A stretch of DNA of 64,000 nt from assembly GCF_001693485.1 (NCBI RefSeq), contig NZ_MAXC01000004.1:124001-188000 (forward strand). Direction: 5' to 3'. Origin of the DNA: Bradyrhizobium sp. LMTR 3 (GTDB lineage Bacteria; Pseudomonadota; Alphaproteobacteria; Rhizobiales; Xanthobacteraceae). Both the position numbers and the translations under genes were made by a program. Positions 7,882-17,821 of this stretch are shown one piece after another (the first letter of the stretch is position 1; each line of letters opens with the position of its first letter). The notes under the pieces are model-generated. The model was given only the letters and a program-made list of their open reading frames with translations. It had not been told where the DNA came from and made no database searches.

Positions 7882-8274
7882 ATGTCGGAGATTGCTGTAC
7901 CTGCCGGGCGCCGTTGGACCCATGTTGGCGTGTGGATTGTCAGAGGATTGCTGGCGCTGGCGTTTCTGGGGGCCGGGGGCGTCAAACTCTACGGCGTGCC
8001 GATGATGGTGGACGAGTTTCACCACATTGGGCTCGGCCAATGGTTTCGCTATTTGACCGGCAGTCTCGAGATCATCGGGGCAATCCTGCTGCTGCTTCCA
8101 CGAAAGGCCGGCTTCGGCGCGCTGCTGCTGATCTGCATCATGATCGGCGCCGTGATCACGCACTTGTTCGTCATCGGCGGATCGCCGGTACCGGCGATTG
8201 TCCTGCTCGCGCTCAACGCGCTCGTGGCCTATTCTGAGCGTGAGGCGATTGCCTCTTTCGCCAAGGCGTTTTGA
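7882..8274 (+). CDS. DoxX-like membrane protein
   Basis: The 130-residue protein has four predicted transmembrane helices. It begins with IVRGLLALAFLGAGGVKLYG, the typical first helix of DoxX-like proteins, and helix 2 carries GSLEIIGAILLLLPRKAG. DoxX relatives include a thiosulfate:quinone oxidoreductase subunit and proteins linked to oxidative-stress complexes at the membrane. Because it is followed closely by a DsrE-like and a thioredoxin-like protein, a role in sulfur or thiol redox chemistry is plausible but unproven. It is the first gene downstream of the HxlR-controlled gap. Confidence 0.82.
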   Translation: MSEIAVPAGRRWTHVGVWIVRGLLALAFLGAGGVKLYGVPMMVDEFHHIGLGQWFRYLTGSLEIIGAILLLLPRKAGFGALLLICIMIGAVITHLFVIGGSPVPAIVLLALNALVAYSEREAIASFAKAF

Positions 8275-8284
8275 AGCAGCGGCG

Positions 8285-8788
8285 ATGCGCCTGTCTATCC
8301 GCCGGGTAATTAAATGGGTCGGGCTGGCTCTGACCTTCATCGTGCCGCTGGTCGTAACGTTGTTGCTGACCGAGCCGGGCTCCGCTGTCTCGAAACCGGA
8401 GGCGAAGCGCGCATTGCCTCCGGTGCATCGGCTGGTGCTGCCGATCAATAGCGACGATCCCACCACGATGCGGGCGTTGATCTCGACCTCGCTCAACCTT
8501 CCGAAATACTATCAGGAGCGCAACGAGCCGTTTATGATCGAGGTCGTTGCCTACAATGCCGGCGTTCACATGTTCCGTGCCGACACGTCGCCGGTGAAGG
8601 ATATGCTGCAGGTGGTAAGGGCGGTGAATCCGAACATCCGTTTCGTGGTCTGCGATGCGACGAAGCAGGGCATGCAGCGCAGCGAGGGCCGTCCGATCAC
8701 GCTGATCGATCACGTCGACCTGGTGCCGAGCGGGCCCGGACGCATTATCGAATTGCAGGAAGCCGGCTGGTCCTACATCCGGTCATGA
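8285..8788 (+). CDS. DsrE-like family protein with N-terminal membrane anchor
   Basis: The 167-residue product begins MRLSIRRVIKWVGLALTFIV, one hydrophobic anchor of about 20 residues, so the rest is probably periplasmic. The remainder resembles the DsrE/F fold: strands around MIEVVAYNAGVHMFRAD and a later NIRFVVCDATKQGM, whose cysteine matches the reactive cysteine of many DsrE proteins. DsrE relatives carry persulfide sulfur. ATG 8285 was chosen because it starts the hydrophobic anchor and lies 10 bp after the DoxX stop; an earlier start would overlap doxX with an arginine-rich stretch. Confidence 0.75.
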   Translation: MRLSIRRVIKWVGLALTFIVPLVVTLLLTEPGSAVSKPEAKRALPPVHRLVLPINSDDPTTMRALISTSLNLPKYYQERNEPFMIEVVAYNAGVHMFRADTSPVKDMLQVVRAVNPNIRFVVCDATKQGMQRSEGRPITLIDHVDLVPSGPGRIIELQEAGWSYIRS

Positions 8789-8804
8789 CAAACGGACACG
8801 CGCC

Positions 8805-9410
8805 ATGACGCCACATCGCGGGCTAACACGTCGCACTGTCGTTGCAGGGATGCTCGGGGCTGGCGCCTCGGTCGCGATGTCGGCTGCATCCAGGCGCGCC
8901 CAGGCCGAAGGTCCGCCGCCATTCGCCACCTCCCGGCATCAGTTCATCCAGCTTCGTGGCGCGAGGCCTGTCCCGTCCGTGCCTATCCCGCGTCTCTCCG
9001 GCGGCGCGCTCGATTTGACCTCCTTGAGAGGGAAGGTGGTGCTCGTCAATTTCTGGGCGACCTGGTGTCCGGCCTGCCGGACCGAACTGCCGATGCTGGA
9101 CAGCCTGGCGGCGAGCGACGTCAGGAATCTCGCGGTGATCGCGGTGGCAACGGATCGCGACCGCTCGGTCGTTGCGCCTTTCGTGAAAGGGTTGAAGCTT
9201 CGGCGCCTCGCGATCGGGCTTGATCCGGAAGGGCTTGTGGCAAGAGCCGGCGCAAGCGGCCAGGCCGACACGCCGTTCGCGCTCTATGGCATGCCCATTA
9301 CCTTCCTGATCGGCATCACCGGGCAAGTCGAAGGCTATATCAGCGGTGAAGCAGACTGGCTTTCCATTGAGGCGCGCCGGCTGCTCGATTACTACGGCAG
9401 TGCCGGTTGA
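8805..9410 (+). CDS. TlpA-like thiol:disulfide oxidoreductase with Tat-type signal
   Basis: The 201-residue protein has an N-terminus (GLTRRTVVAGMLGAGASVA) that fits a twin-arginine signal peptide, with cleavage near the AQA at residues 32-34. The thioredoxin domain (about 60-200) has the active site FWATWCPACR, with Cys88 and Cys91. TlpA-type proteins reduce periplasmic disulfides, for example in cytochrome and CuA maturation. It lies 16 bp downstream of the DsrE-like gene, so the three genes look like one operon. It could serve either a sulfur-carrier pathway with its neighbours or the cox cluster 1.1 kb away; the operon favours the former. Confidence 0.87.
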   Translation: MTPHRGLTRRTVVAGMLGAGASVAMSAASRRAQAEGPPPFATSRHQFIQLRGARPVPSVPIPRLSGGALDLTSLRGKVVLVNFWATWCPACRTELPMLDSLAASDVRNLAVIAVATDRDRSVVAPFVKGLKLRRLAIGLDPEGLVARAGASGQADTPFALYGMPITFLIGITGQVEGYISGEADWLSIEARRLLDYYGSAG

Positions 9411-9448
9411 GTCGATCGGCCGAATCTTGCGGAGCTATCGGCTCGCCC

Positions 9449-10000
9449 TCACGGCAGCTTGTCATATCCCTCACCCAGCCCGTTCAGGCTGAGCGGAAAC
9501 CCGATGCCCTCTTCGGGCGTCTCAAAAATAATAAACGTCGCCGTCTTGGCACCCCGGAGCTGGCCCAACAGCTTTTCGTCCATCACCACCTCGGCGACAC
9601 AGCCATTCGGCAGGCAGCGGACAAACCCGGCGCGGCCGACGTCCTGGTTGTCGAGCTTGAGCCCAAGACCGGAGGGGAGCAGCACGCCGAGGGGGGCGAC
9701 CACCCGCATCAGCTTGCTCTTCTGGTCGGCGGTTTTCAGCACGATCACGGTCAGGCCGGCGTTCGAGCGGTCCTCGGCGACCACGCTCTGGATCAGGGCG
9801 CATTGCTCGCCTTGGGCACCAGGCGGGGTGTCGCAGCGGATTTGCCAGTCGCCATGGACCGACCGCACCGCGCCTTGCGCGCTCGCCGCCTGGGTTAAGC
9901 CGAGCAGGAAGGCCACGGCGAGCAGGCCGCCGAGCCAGCGGGCCGGTTCCAGGCGATATCCTGCCTGATGTCGTCGCGCCCTATGTTTCGAACGCCCCAT
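9449..10000 (-). CDS. Invasion-associated locus B (IalB) family protein
   Basis: The 183-residue protein starts MGRSKHRARRHQAGYR, with a strongly basic n-region, then a hydrophobic stretch and a cleavage site after ASA near residue 41. The mature part has the IalB pattern: HGDWQIRCDTPPG, EQCALIQSV, GFVRCLPNGCVAEV and FETPEEGIGFPLSLNG. IalB was described in Bartonella; homologues are common in non-pathogenic alphaproteobacteria and their function there is unclear. The ATG at 10000 was chosen over 10042 because AGAGG precedes it at workable spacing. It is convergent with the TlpA gene and divergent from ctaC. Confidence 0.85.
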   Translation of the reverse strand: MGRSKHRARRHQAGYRLEPARWLGGLLAVAFLLGLTQAASAQGAVRSVHGDWQIRCDTPPGAQGEQCALIQSVVAEDRSNAGLTVIVLKTADQKSKLMRVVAPLGVLLPSGLGLKLDNQDVGRAGFVRCLPNGCVAEVVMDEKLLGQLRGAKTATFIIFETPEEGIGFPLSLNGLGEGYDKLP

Positions 10001-10513
10001 CCGGGTCGATCCTCTCACGATTTCCGGCAGCGCCGGCAGCACATATTGTAACTGGACTTACCCGGACTGATACGCAATGACGGCGCCTTGAAGGCAGTCC
10101 GGGAGCCAATCCGCGCCGTCGAGGACCATCGGACCCAAGCGAATCAGGTCGCTCGGGAGCGCCGTGAGTGTGCCTACATCCGGCAATCGGGCTGTCAAGC
10201 GGTGCAGGGCTGCCAAACGGCAGGTTTTGCCTGATTTGTCAGGAAAATCCGACGTCCGGCGAATAGCAGGTGACGCATGGCTTTGCGCCCCACTACTGCA
10301 TTGCGAGAGCCTTAGAATTATGGTTTGAGAGGCTGGATTTCGACGCGTTCTAACGATCTGGCCCGGGGTGCCGCAGCAATACTGTTGCAGGTACTTTCGA
10401 AGGTGTACTTCCAAAGTACCTCCGGTAGGCCGTTTGTGAGGGCGGATCGTGCGGCATTTCCGGCCATCCGGCCGAAATGCTTTGGGGATTATTTCTAAAG
10501 GAGCGCGAGCGGC
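10001..10513. other. 513-bp non-coding region upstream of ctaC
   Basis: No convincing reading frame fills this gap on either strand. A long open frame antisense to ctaC/ctaD extends into it but has shadow composition. The region should hold the ctaC promoter. The only clear structure is the hairpin at 10389-10421. No FNR/FixK-type TTGAT-N4-ATCAA motif was seen. Confidence 0.6.
10389..10421. promoter_or_regulatory. Nested inverted repeat upstream of ctaC
   Basis: AGGTACTTT (10389-10397) and AAAGTACCT (10413-10421) are perfect inverted arms. Inside them GAAG (10399-10402) pairs with CTTC (10408-10411). The 33-bp element ends 92 bp before the ctaC start. It could be an operator or a structured leader; no T tract follows, so it is not a classic terminator. 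Confidence 0.6.
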
Positions 10514-11347
10514 ATGAAGATGTCGAGTGGCCTGATGGGCCGGCGGTTGCTGGGGTTGGCGGTAGCGGGCATGGCGCTCGTCTCCGGCGGGACGGCTTTT
10601 GGGCAGCAGCCGAAGCCGTGGGAAATCACGCTGCAGGAAGCCGCGACCCCGGTGATGGAAAACATCATCAGCTTCCATAATTTGCTGCTGGTGATCATCA
10701 CGCTGATCACCCTGTTCGTGCTGGCGCTGTTGGTCATCGTGGTCGTGAAGTTCAACGCCAGGGCCAATCCGGTCCCTTCCCGGACCACCCACCACACGCT
10801 GATCGAGGTGGCCTGGACGCTGATCCCGGTGCTGATCCTGGTCGGCATCGCGGTGCCGTCGTTCCGTCTCCTGTTCCAGCAGCTCGACGTTCCCAAGGCC
10901 GACCTGACCGTCAAGGTCACCGGCAAGCAGTGGTACTGGAGCTACGCCTACCCGGATAACGGCAAGTTCGAGTTCGATTCGCTGATGGCGCAGGACAAGC
11001 AACCGCGCCTGCTCGGCGTCGACAACGAAATGGTGGTGCCGGTCAACAAGGTGATCCGGGTCCAGACCACCGGCGCCGACGTGATCCACGCGTTCGCGGT
11101 GCCCTCGTTCGGCATCAAGATCGACTCGATCCCCGGCCGTCTCAACGAGACCTGGTTCAAGGCGACCAAGACCGGCATGTATTACGGTCAGTGCTCGGAA
11201 CTGTGCGGCAAGGATCACGCCTTCATGCCGATCGCGGTCAAGGTGGTGAGCGATCAGGAATTCGCGGAGTGGGTTGAGGCGGCGAAGAAGAAATATGCGA
11301 CCAACCCGGCGAATACCTACGCCTCGGCTGGTCAGGCCGCGCAGTAG
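10514..11347 (+). CDS. ctaC: Cytochrome c oxidase subunit II (aa3 type)
   Basis: The 277-residue protein holds the CuA centre that receives electrons from cytochrome c. A signal peptide (to about 30) precedes two transmembrane helices (about 55-80 and 98-118) and a periplasmic cupredoxin domain. The CuA ligands are all present: His192 in VIHAFAVPSFG, then Cys227, Glu229, Cys231, His235 and Met238 in YYGQCSELCGKDHAFMP. The aromatic KQWYWSYAYPD patch is the electron-entry site. It is the first gene of the cox cluster, 84 bp before ctaD, and also known as coxB. Confidence 0.97.
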   Translation: MKMSSGLMGRRLLGLAVAGMALVSGGTAFGQQPKPWEITLQEAATPVMENIISFHNLLLVIITLITLFVLALLVIVVVKFNARANPVPSRTTHHTLIEVAWTLIPVLILVGIAVPSFRLLFQQLDVPKADLTVKVTGKQWYWSYAYPDNGKFEFDSLMAQDKQPRLLGVDNEMVVPVNKVIRVQTTGADVIHAFAVPSFGIKIDSIPGRLNETWFKATKTGMYYGQCSELCGKDHAFMPIAVKVVSDQEFAEWVEAAKKKYATNPANTYASAGQAAQ

Positions 11348-13051
<1,704 letters not shown>

Positions 13052-13110
13052 ACGGTTGTTCGCGGCGCGCCATCGTTGCGCGCCGCAGCTTTAGTGAAGC
13101 GAGATAAATC

Positions 13111-14049
13111 TTGTCGGTAGTCGACCACAACGCCATCGATGCCCTGCCTCGGATTTCCGAGGCTGATGTCGGTGATTACCTCGCGCTGCTGAAGCCGCGG
13201 GTAATGTCGCTCGTGATCTTCACCGCGCTGGTCGGCCTCTTCATTGCGCCCGGCCACGTCCATCCGGTCATCGCCTTCACATCTATTCTCTGCATTGCCG
13301 TCGGGGCCGGCGCCTCTGGCGCGATGAACATGGCCCTGGAAGGCGACATCGATGCTCTGATGACGCGCACCGCCAACCGGCCGATCCCGCGCGGACGCAT
13401 CACGAGCGCGGAAGCGATGGCGTTCGGCCTGACGCTGGCGTTCTTCGCGGTGATGACGCTCGGCGTCCTCGTCAACTGGCTTGCCGGCGGACTGCTGGCG
13501 TTCACGATCTTCTTTTACGTCGTGATCTACACCATGTGGCTGAAGCGCTGGACCGCGCAGAACATCGTGATCGGCGGTGCCGCCGGCGCGCTGCCGCCTG
13601 TCGTGGCGTGGGCCGCGGCCACCGGCTCGCTGGCGATGGAGCCGCTGCTCCTGTTCCTCATCATCTTCTTCTGGACCCCGCCGCATTTCTGGGCGCTGGC
13701 GCTGTTCCGCAGCGACGATTATGCCCGCGCCGGGATTCCGATGCTGCCCGTGGTTGCAGGGCCCGACGCGACACGGCTGCAGATCCTGCTCTACACGATC
13801 GTGCTGGTCGCCATCGCCGCAGCGCCCTGGCCGCTCGGCTATTTCGACGCGGTCTACGGCGTCACTTCGCTGGCGCTCGGTGCCGGCATGATGTGGCTCG
13901 CGATCGAGGTCTATCGCCACCGCGAAGGCAAGCAGGCGCAGCGCGCCACCCGCCGGCTATTTGCCTTCTCGATCCTCTATCTGTTCGCGTTGTTTGCGAC
14001 GCTCCTGCTCGAGGTCGTGATTCGCGCCGTCGCAGCTATGGTCGGGTAG
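13111..14049 (+). CDS. ctaB: Protoheme IX farnesyltransferase (heme O synthase)
   Basis: The 312-residue UbiA-type membrane prenyltransferase attaches a farnesyl group to heme b, giving heme O, the precursor of heme A for ctaD. The hallmark aspartate-rich loop is [18 protein letters not shown] (about 74-91), and the second polar loop contains LYTIVLV after [15 protein letters not shown]. About eight to nine transmembrane helices are predicted. Translation apparently starts at TTG (13111), since no ATG precedes the conserved [12 protein letters not shown] segment. It lies 59 bp after ctaD and 18 bp before the small coxF-like gene. Confidence 0.95.
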   Translation: MSVVDHNAIDALPRISEADVGDYLALLKPRVMSLVIFTALVGLFIAPGHVHPVIAFTSILCIAVGAGASGAMNMALEGDIDALMTRTANRPIPRGRITSAEAMAFGLTLAFFAVMTLGVLVNWLAGGLLAFTIFFYVVIYTMWLKRWTAQNIVIGGAAGALPPVVAWAAATGSLAMEPLLLFLIIFFWTPPHFWALALFRSDDYARAGIPMLPVVAGPDATRLQILLYTIVLVAIAAAPWPLGYFDAVYGVTSLALGAGMMWLAIEVYRHREGKQAQRATRRLFAFSILYLFALFATLLLEVVIRAVAAMVG

Positions 14050-14067
14050 GGGGCGCATGGAACGCTT

Positions 14068-14232
14068 ATGGACGACAAGCGCAAGCCAGATGGAATCGTC
14101 CTCACCGAGGCGCAGAAGCGGAGCCGCCGTCATCGCTCGATCGCCATTGCGCTCGCGCTCGGTGTCCTCGTCGTGCTGTTTTTCGCGGTCACCATGGTCA
14201 AGGGGCCGGGCGTTCTCGTCCGTCCGTTGTGA
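14068..14232 (+). CDS. coxF: Small CoxF-like membrane protein
   Basis: A 54-residue frame (ATG 14068, TGA 14230-14232) lies between ctaB and ctaG. It encodes a basic cytoplasmic tail ([10 protein letters not shown] ... RSRRHRS), one transmembrane helix (about 25-43) and a short [13 protein letters not shown] end. The position and topology match the small CoxF-like protein found at this place in rhizobial cox clusters. A role in oxidase assembly is assumed from context only. Its stop codon overlaps a possible GTG start of ctaG (14229). It is easily missed because of its length. Confidence 0.75.
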   Translation: MDDKRKPDGIVLTEAQKRSRRHRSIAIALALGVLVVLFFAVTMVKGPGVLVRPL

Positions 14233-14237
14233 TTGAG

Positions 14238-14882
14238 ATGCAGAACGACCCGCAGATCAGCGAGGGCAGGGCGGAAGGCGAGAGGGTTGCCTCGCGCCGT
14301 ACCTTGACGCGCGATGCGGCCGTCGCCTCGATCTGCGGCTTCGTCGTGGTGCTGATGGTCGGCGCGTCCTATGCGGCCGTGCCGTTCTACAACTGGTTCT
14401 GCCGCGCCACCGGCTTCAACGGCACCACACAGGTTGCGACCTCGGCACCGTCAGACGCGCCGCTGGAGCGCAAGATCGCGGTGCGGTTCGACGCCAATGT
14501 CGGCCCCGGACTGCCCTGGAAATTCGAGCCCGAGCAGAACGAGATCGAAGTCCGCATCGGCGAGGTCGTCACCGTCTTCTATACCGTGACCAACCAGGCC
14601 GCGCGCGCCACCGCCGGCGTTGCCGCCTACAACGTCGCGCCGCTCACCGTCGGCGCCTATTTCCAGAAGATCAACTGCTTCTGCTTCACCGAACAGACCA
14701 TGGGCCCCGGCGAGAAGCGCGAGATGCCCGTGGTGTTCTACGTCGATCCGGCGCTGGCGAAAGACGTCGAGAACGACGGACTGAAGACGATTACGCTATC
14801 CTACACCTTCTATCCCGTGCGCGAACCGGCACCGAAGCCGCTCGCGGCCGGTGAAACGGATAAGCGCAAGGGAAACCTGTAA
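14238..14882 (+). CDS. ctaG: Cytochrome c oxidase assembly protein CtaG/Cox11
   Basis: The 214-residue protein delivers copper to the CuB site of subunit I. One transmembrane helix (about 28-50, [19 protein letters not shown]) is followed by a periplasmic immunoglobulin-like domain with the copper-binding INCFCFTEQ motif. [18 protein letters not shown] after the helix is a strong family marker. I chose ATG 14238 ([10 protein letters not shown]); GTG 14229, overlapping the coxF stop by four bases, is an alternative that would add three residues. Upstream of this the frame is open within ctaB but not coding. Confidence 0.94.
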   Translation: MQNDPQISEGRAEGERVASRRTLTRDAAVASICGFVVVLMVGASYAAVPFYNWFCRATGFNGTTQVATSAPSDAPLERKIAVRFDANVGPGLPWKFEPEQNEIEVRIGEVVTVFYTVTNQAARATAGVAAYNVAPLTVGAYFQKINCFCFTEQTMGPGEKREMPVVFYVDPALAKDVENDGLKTITLSYTFYPVREPAPKPLAAGETDKRKGNL

Positions 14883-14974
14883 GCTCGGAATTCCGTTTCT
14901 GGCGGGATTTCGCGATTTGATTGTTGAGACGAATATGTGCCGAAGGGAACGGCACATCTAACGGAGAGACCGCA

Positions 14975-15865
14975 ATGGCTACGGCGCACGCGAAGCACCA
15001 CGACTACCACCTCGTCGATCCGAGCCCGTGGCCGGTCGTCGGCTCGATCTCGGCCTTCATCATGGCCGTGGGCGCGATCGCCTGGATGCATCACATGTTC
15101 GCTGCCGCGCCGATCATCTTCGGCGTCGGCACCATCGGCGTGCTCTACACCATGGCAAGCTGGTGGGGCGACGTGATCCGCGAAGCCCAGTACAAGGGCG
15201 ACCACACCCGCGTGGTGCAGATCAGCCACCGCTACGGCATGATCCTGTTCATCGCCTCCGAGGTGATGTTCTTTGTCGCCTGGTTCTGGGCGTTCTTTAA
15301 TTCCGCGCTGTTCCCTGCGGATGCGGTCCACGCCACCCGCGACGCGGTGTTCGGTTGCGGCCCGGGGACGGCTGCCGGTGCCTGCAGCGTGCCGGGCACC
15401 TGGCCGCCGAAGGGCATCGAGACCTTCGACCCCTGGCACCTGCCGCTGCTCAACACGCTGTTGCTGCTGACCTCGGGCACCACGGTGACCTGGGCGCACC
15501 ACGCGCTGCTCGAGAACGACCGCCAAGGGCTCAAGTACGGCCTCATCCTCACCGTCGTGCTCGGCGCCTGCTTCACCGCCGTGCAGGCCTACGAATATGC
15601 CCACGCCACGTTCACGTTCTCGGGCAATATCTACGGCGCGACCTTCTTCATGGCCACCGGCTTCCACGGCTTCCACGTGCTGGTCGGCACTGTCTTCCTC
15701 CTGGTCTGCCTGTTCCGCGCCTATGCCGGCCACTTCACCTCCAAGCAGCACCTCGGCTTCGAATTCGCGGCCTGGTACTGGCACTTCGTCGACGTGGTGT
15801 GGCTGTTCCTGTTCGTCACCATCTACGTCTGGTTCCGCGGCGCGGGACCGGTGGCCGGGCACTGA
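14975..15865 (+). CDS. ctaE: Cytochrome c oxidase subunit III (aa3 type)
   Basis: The 296-residue protein has seven predicted transmembrane helices and stabilises proton pumping by subunit I. Family markers are [16 protein letters not shown] at the N-terminus, [34 protein letters not shown] with its conserved Glu, and [11 protein letters not shown] with [12 protein letters not shown] near the end. The start at ATG 14975 follows a GGAGAG ribosome-binding site; the frame is open 54 bp further but without family residues. A strong hairpin terminator (15888-15915) follows, so ctaE probably ends the main transcript. Also called coxC. Confidence 0.96.
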   Translation: MATAHAKHHDYHLVDPSPWPVVGSISAFIMAVGAIAWMHHMFAAAPIIFGVGTIGVLYTMASWWGDVIREAQYKGDHTRVVQISHRYGMILFIASEVMFFVAWFWAFFNSALFPADAVHATRDAVFGCGPGTAAGACSVPGTWPPKGIETFDPWHLPLLNTLLLLTSGTTVTWAHHALLENDRQGLKYGLILTVVLGACFTAVQAYEYAHATFTFSGNIYGATFFMATGFHGFHVLVGTVFLLVCLFRAYAGHFTSKQHLGFEFAAWYWHFVDVVWLFLFVTIYVWFRGAGPVAGH

Positions 15866-15887
15866 TGCAGGCTTGACGTGCTACAAG

Positions 15888-15915
15888 GGGGCGGTCGGAA
15901 GGACCGCCCCTTTCT
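15888..15915 (+). terminator. Rho-independent terminator after ctaE
   Basis: GGGGCGGTC (15888-15896) pairs perfectly with GACCGCCCC (15902-15910) across a 5-nt loop, followed by TTTCT. It lies 23 bp after the ctaE stop. Confidence 0.85.
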
Positions 15916-15919
15916 CTTA

Positions 15920-16103
15920 CCCTTCTCCCCTTGTGGGAGAAGGTGCCCATAGGCGGCCTGCGGCCGCCGTTCTTCAGAACGCCGATGCTTTGCATCGGCT
16001 GCGGCGGAAGCGAAGGCGGATGAGGGGTCTGTCTCCGCGGAGAGAACCCCTCACCCGTCGCCTCACTTCGTGAGGCGCCACCCTCTCCCACAAGGGGAGA
16101 GGG
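15920..16103. repeat. Long palindromic repeat, 'CTCCCCTTGTGGGAGA' family
   Basis: The outer arms around CTCCCCTTGTGGGAGAAGG (from 15920) and CCTCTCCCACAAGGGGAG (to 16103) are near-perfect inverted copies. Each arm is itself a small hairpin. Inner pairs include GGCGGCC-TGC-GGCCGCC, GCCGATGCTTTGCATCGGC and CCTCACTTCGTGAGG. A shorter relative lies at 26521-26556. The element separates ctaE from the DUF983 gene. Confidence 0.8.
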
Positions 16104-16115
16104 AAGGAAAAGTCG

Positions 16116-16502
16116 ATGGCTGACACGCAACCCACACTAACTCAGAGCGCGCTCCGCGGCCTTGCCTGCCGCTGCCCGCGTTGCGGCAAGGGCAAGCTCT
16201 ATGCGGGCTTCCTCGACCTGCGCCCGAATTGCGAAGCTTGCGGGCTCGACTACGCCTTCATCGATTCCGGCGACGGTCCTGCGATCTTCATCATCATGCT
16301 GGCGGGCGCAATCGTGGTCACCGCCGCCCTGATCGTCGAAGTCAAATATCAGCCGCCGTTCTGGCTGCATGCGGCGCTCTGGCTGCCGCTGATCGCAGTG
16401 ACCACGCTTCTGCCGTTACGCTCGATGAAGTCGCTGCTGATCGCGCTGCAATTCCATCACAAGGCGGCGCCGGGCCGGCTGATCGACCGCGAGCCGAAAT
16501 GA
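16116..16502 (+). CDS. DUF983 zinc-ribbon membrane protein
   Basis: The 128-residue protein begins with a zinc-ribbon-like segment: CRCPRCGKGKLYAGFLDLRPNCEACGLDY, with two Cys-x2-Cys pairs (about residues 15-45). Two transmembrane helices follow (about 53-74 and 80-100). DUF983 proteins are nearly always found between cox subunit III and SURF1 in alphaproteobacteria, which suggests a part in oxidase assembly or metal supply, but no reaction is known. The stop overlaps the SURF1 start (ATGA, 16499-16502). Confidence 0.87.
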   Translation: MADTQPTLTQSALRGLACRCPRCGKGKLYAGFLDLRPNCEACGLDYAFIDSGDGPAIFIIMLAGAIVVTAALIVEVKYQPPFWLHAALWLPLIAVTTLLPLRSMKSLLIALQFHHKAAPGRLIDREPK

Positions 16503-17266
16503 CCGGCCTTTCGTCACGGCGGCGGCCGGTCGTCGGCTTTGCCGTCTTCACGCTGCTGATGGTCGTGGCCTTCGCAGGCCTCGGAATCTGGCAATTGCAG
16601 CGCCGGGTCGAGAAGCACGCGCTGATCGCGATGCTGAACGAACGGCTCGCCGCTACGCCTGGCATGCTGCCGGCTCAATCGCAATGGCATTCGCTGACGC
16701 CAGCCAAAGACGAATTCCGCCGCGTCAGCTTCACCGCGACCTACGCGCCGTTGCCGGACGCGATGGTCTATAGCGCGGGCTCCGCGGTGCGCAATGACGT
16801 CTCCGGCCCCGGCACCTGGGCTTTCCTGCCGGCCCGTCTCGCCGATGGCAGCACCATCGTGGTCAACACCGGCTTTGTGCAGAACACGATGCAGGACCGG
16901 GCCCAGCAGGATCGCGCCGTGAGACGGCTCATCACCGGTGACCCGGTGCAGCTCACCGGCTATATCCGCTTTCCCGAGAGCGCCGGCACGCTGACGCCGC
17001 CGGAGAGCGTAGCAAAACGGCTTTGGTTCACCCGCGATCATCTCGCGATGGCGCGCGCGCTCGGCTGGGGCGAGGACGGCAAGGCCGTCGCGCCATTCTA
17101 TGTCGATCTGGAACAACCGGTGCCGGAAAATGGCATTCCAAAGCCCGGGCCGCTCTCCGTGCACCTCAAGGACGATCACCTGCAATACGCCATCACCTGG
17201 TTCACGCTGGCCTTCGCAGTCGTCATCGCGTTCCGTGTATGGTGGCGTGCGCAGCGTCGAGCGTGA
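16499..17266 (+). CDS. SURF1-family cytochrome oxidase assembly protein
   Basis: The 255-residue protein has the SURF1 topology: one helix near each end (about 12-31 and 230-248) with a periplasmic domain between. The first helix ends with LGIWQLQRRVEKHALI, matching the G-x-W-Q-x-x-R motif. GPGTWAFLPARLADGSTIVVNTGFV is the central conserved block, and HLKDDHLQYAITWFTLA the C-terminal one (usually N-N-H-L-x-Y-A-x-T-W). SURF1 (Shy1) binds heme a and passes it to subunit I. It is translationally coupled to the DUF983 gene. Confidence 0.93.
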   Translation: MTGLSSRRRPVVGFAVFTLLMVVAFAGLGIWQLQRRVEKHALIAMLNERLAATPGMLPAQSQWHSLTPAKDEFRRVSFTATYAPLPDAMVYSAGSAVRNDVSGPGTWAFLPARLADGSTIVVNTGFVQNTMQDRAQQDRAVRRLITGDPVQLTGYIRFPESAGTLTPPESVAKRLWFTRDHLAMARALGWGEDGKAVAPFYVDLEQPVPENGIPKPGPLSVHLKDDHLQYAITWFTLAFAVVIAFRVWWRAQRRA

Positions 17267-17356
17267 GACCCGTATTCATCCGGACTAGCCTGGTGGAACC
17301 TTTGTTCCGCACAATCATTTAAGGTACCACGGTGAGTTCCGGAAACAGGCTGTTCA

Positions 17357-17818
17357 GTGTCCATTCACGACGATCGCCATACTCCGTCACCCGCGTTGGA
17401 ACTCGGGACAGGGTATGGCAACGTGGATGGGATCGCGGAATTGGCTGATGATTTCGATCAGGTAGCATTGGTGGTCGACTGGCTGGACGCGTGCCGCAAT
17501 CGCGACCTCGCGACATTGCTCGACCTCTATTCTGATGACGCGATGGCCGAATGCCGGTGCGGCGAGGCCAAGGTCAGCGAAGGCCGCGCCGGACTCGAAT
17601 CCTACTGGCGGCCGCGCCTCGATGCGATTGCGCCCACCGCATTCGGGCTGGAGGAAATCACGCCAACCGCTGACGGCGTCGTGCTCGACTACCTGAGCCA
17701 CGAAGGCGCGCCCGTCCGCATCGCATTCACCTTTTCGCGCGACGCCAAGATCCTGCGGACCACCTGTGCCCCTTCGGGCCAGGCGTTGCGCCAGGAAGTT
17801 GCCGCCGTTGGCGACTGA
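17357..17818 (+). CDS. SnoaL/NTF2-like protein
   Basis: The 153-residue protein (GTG start at 17357) has a cone-shaped NTF2/SnoaL-like pattern: a helix with VALVVDWLDACRNRDLATLLDLYSDDA, then a Gly-Arg-Ala turn and paired strands (about residues 35-145). Such proteins include ketosteroid isomerase-like enzymes and ligand-binding domains with no catalysis. Nothing in the neighbourhood fixes a substrate. It is convergent with the sensor kinase gene, the two stops being 3 bp apart. Confidence 0.7.
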   Translation: MSIHDDRHTPSPALELGTGYGNVDGIAELADDFDQVALVVDWLDACRNRDLATLLDLYSDDAMAECRCGEAKVSEGRAGLESYWRPRLDAIAPTAFGLEEITPTADGVVLDYLSHEGAPVRIAFTFSRDAKILRTTCAPSGQALRQEVAAVGD

Positions 17819-17821
17819 TCG

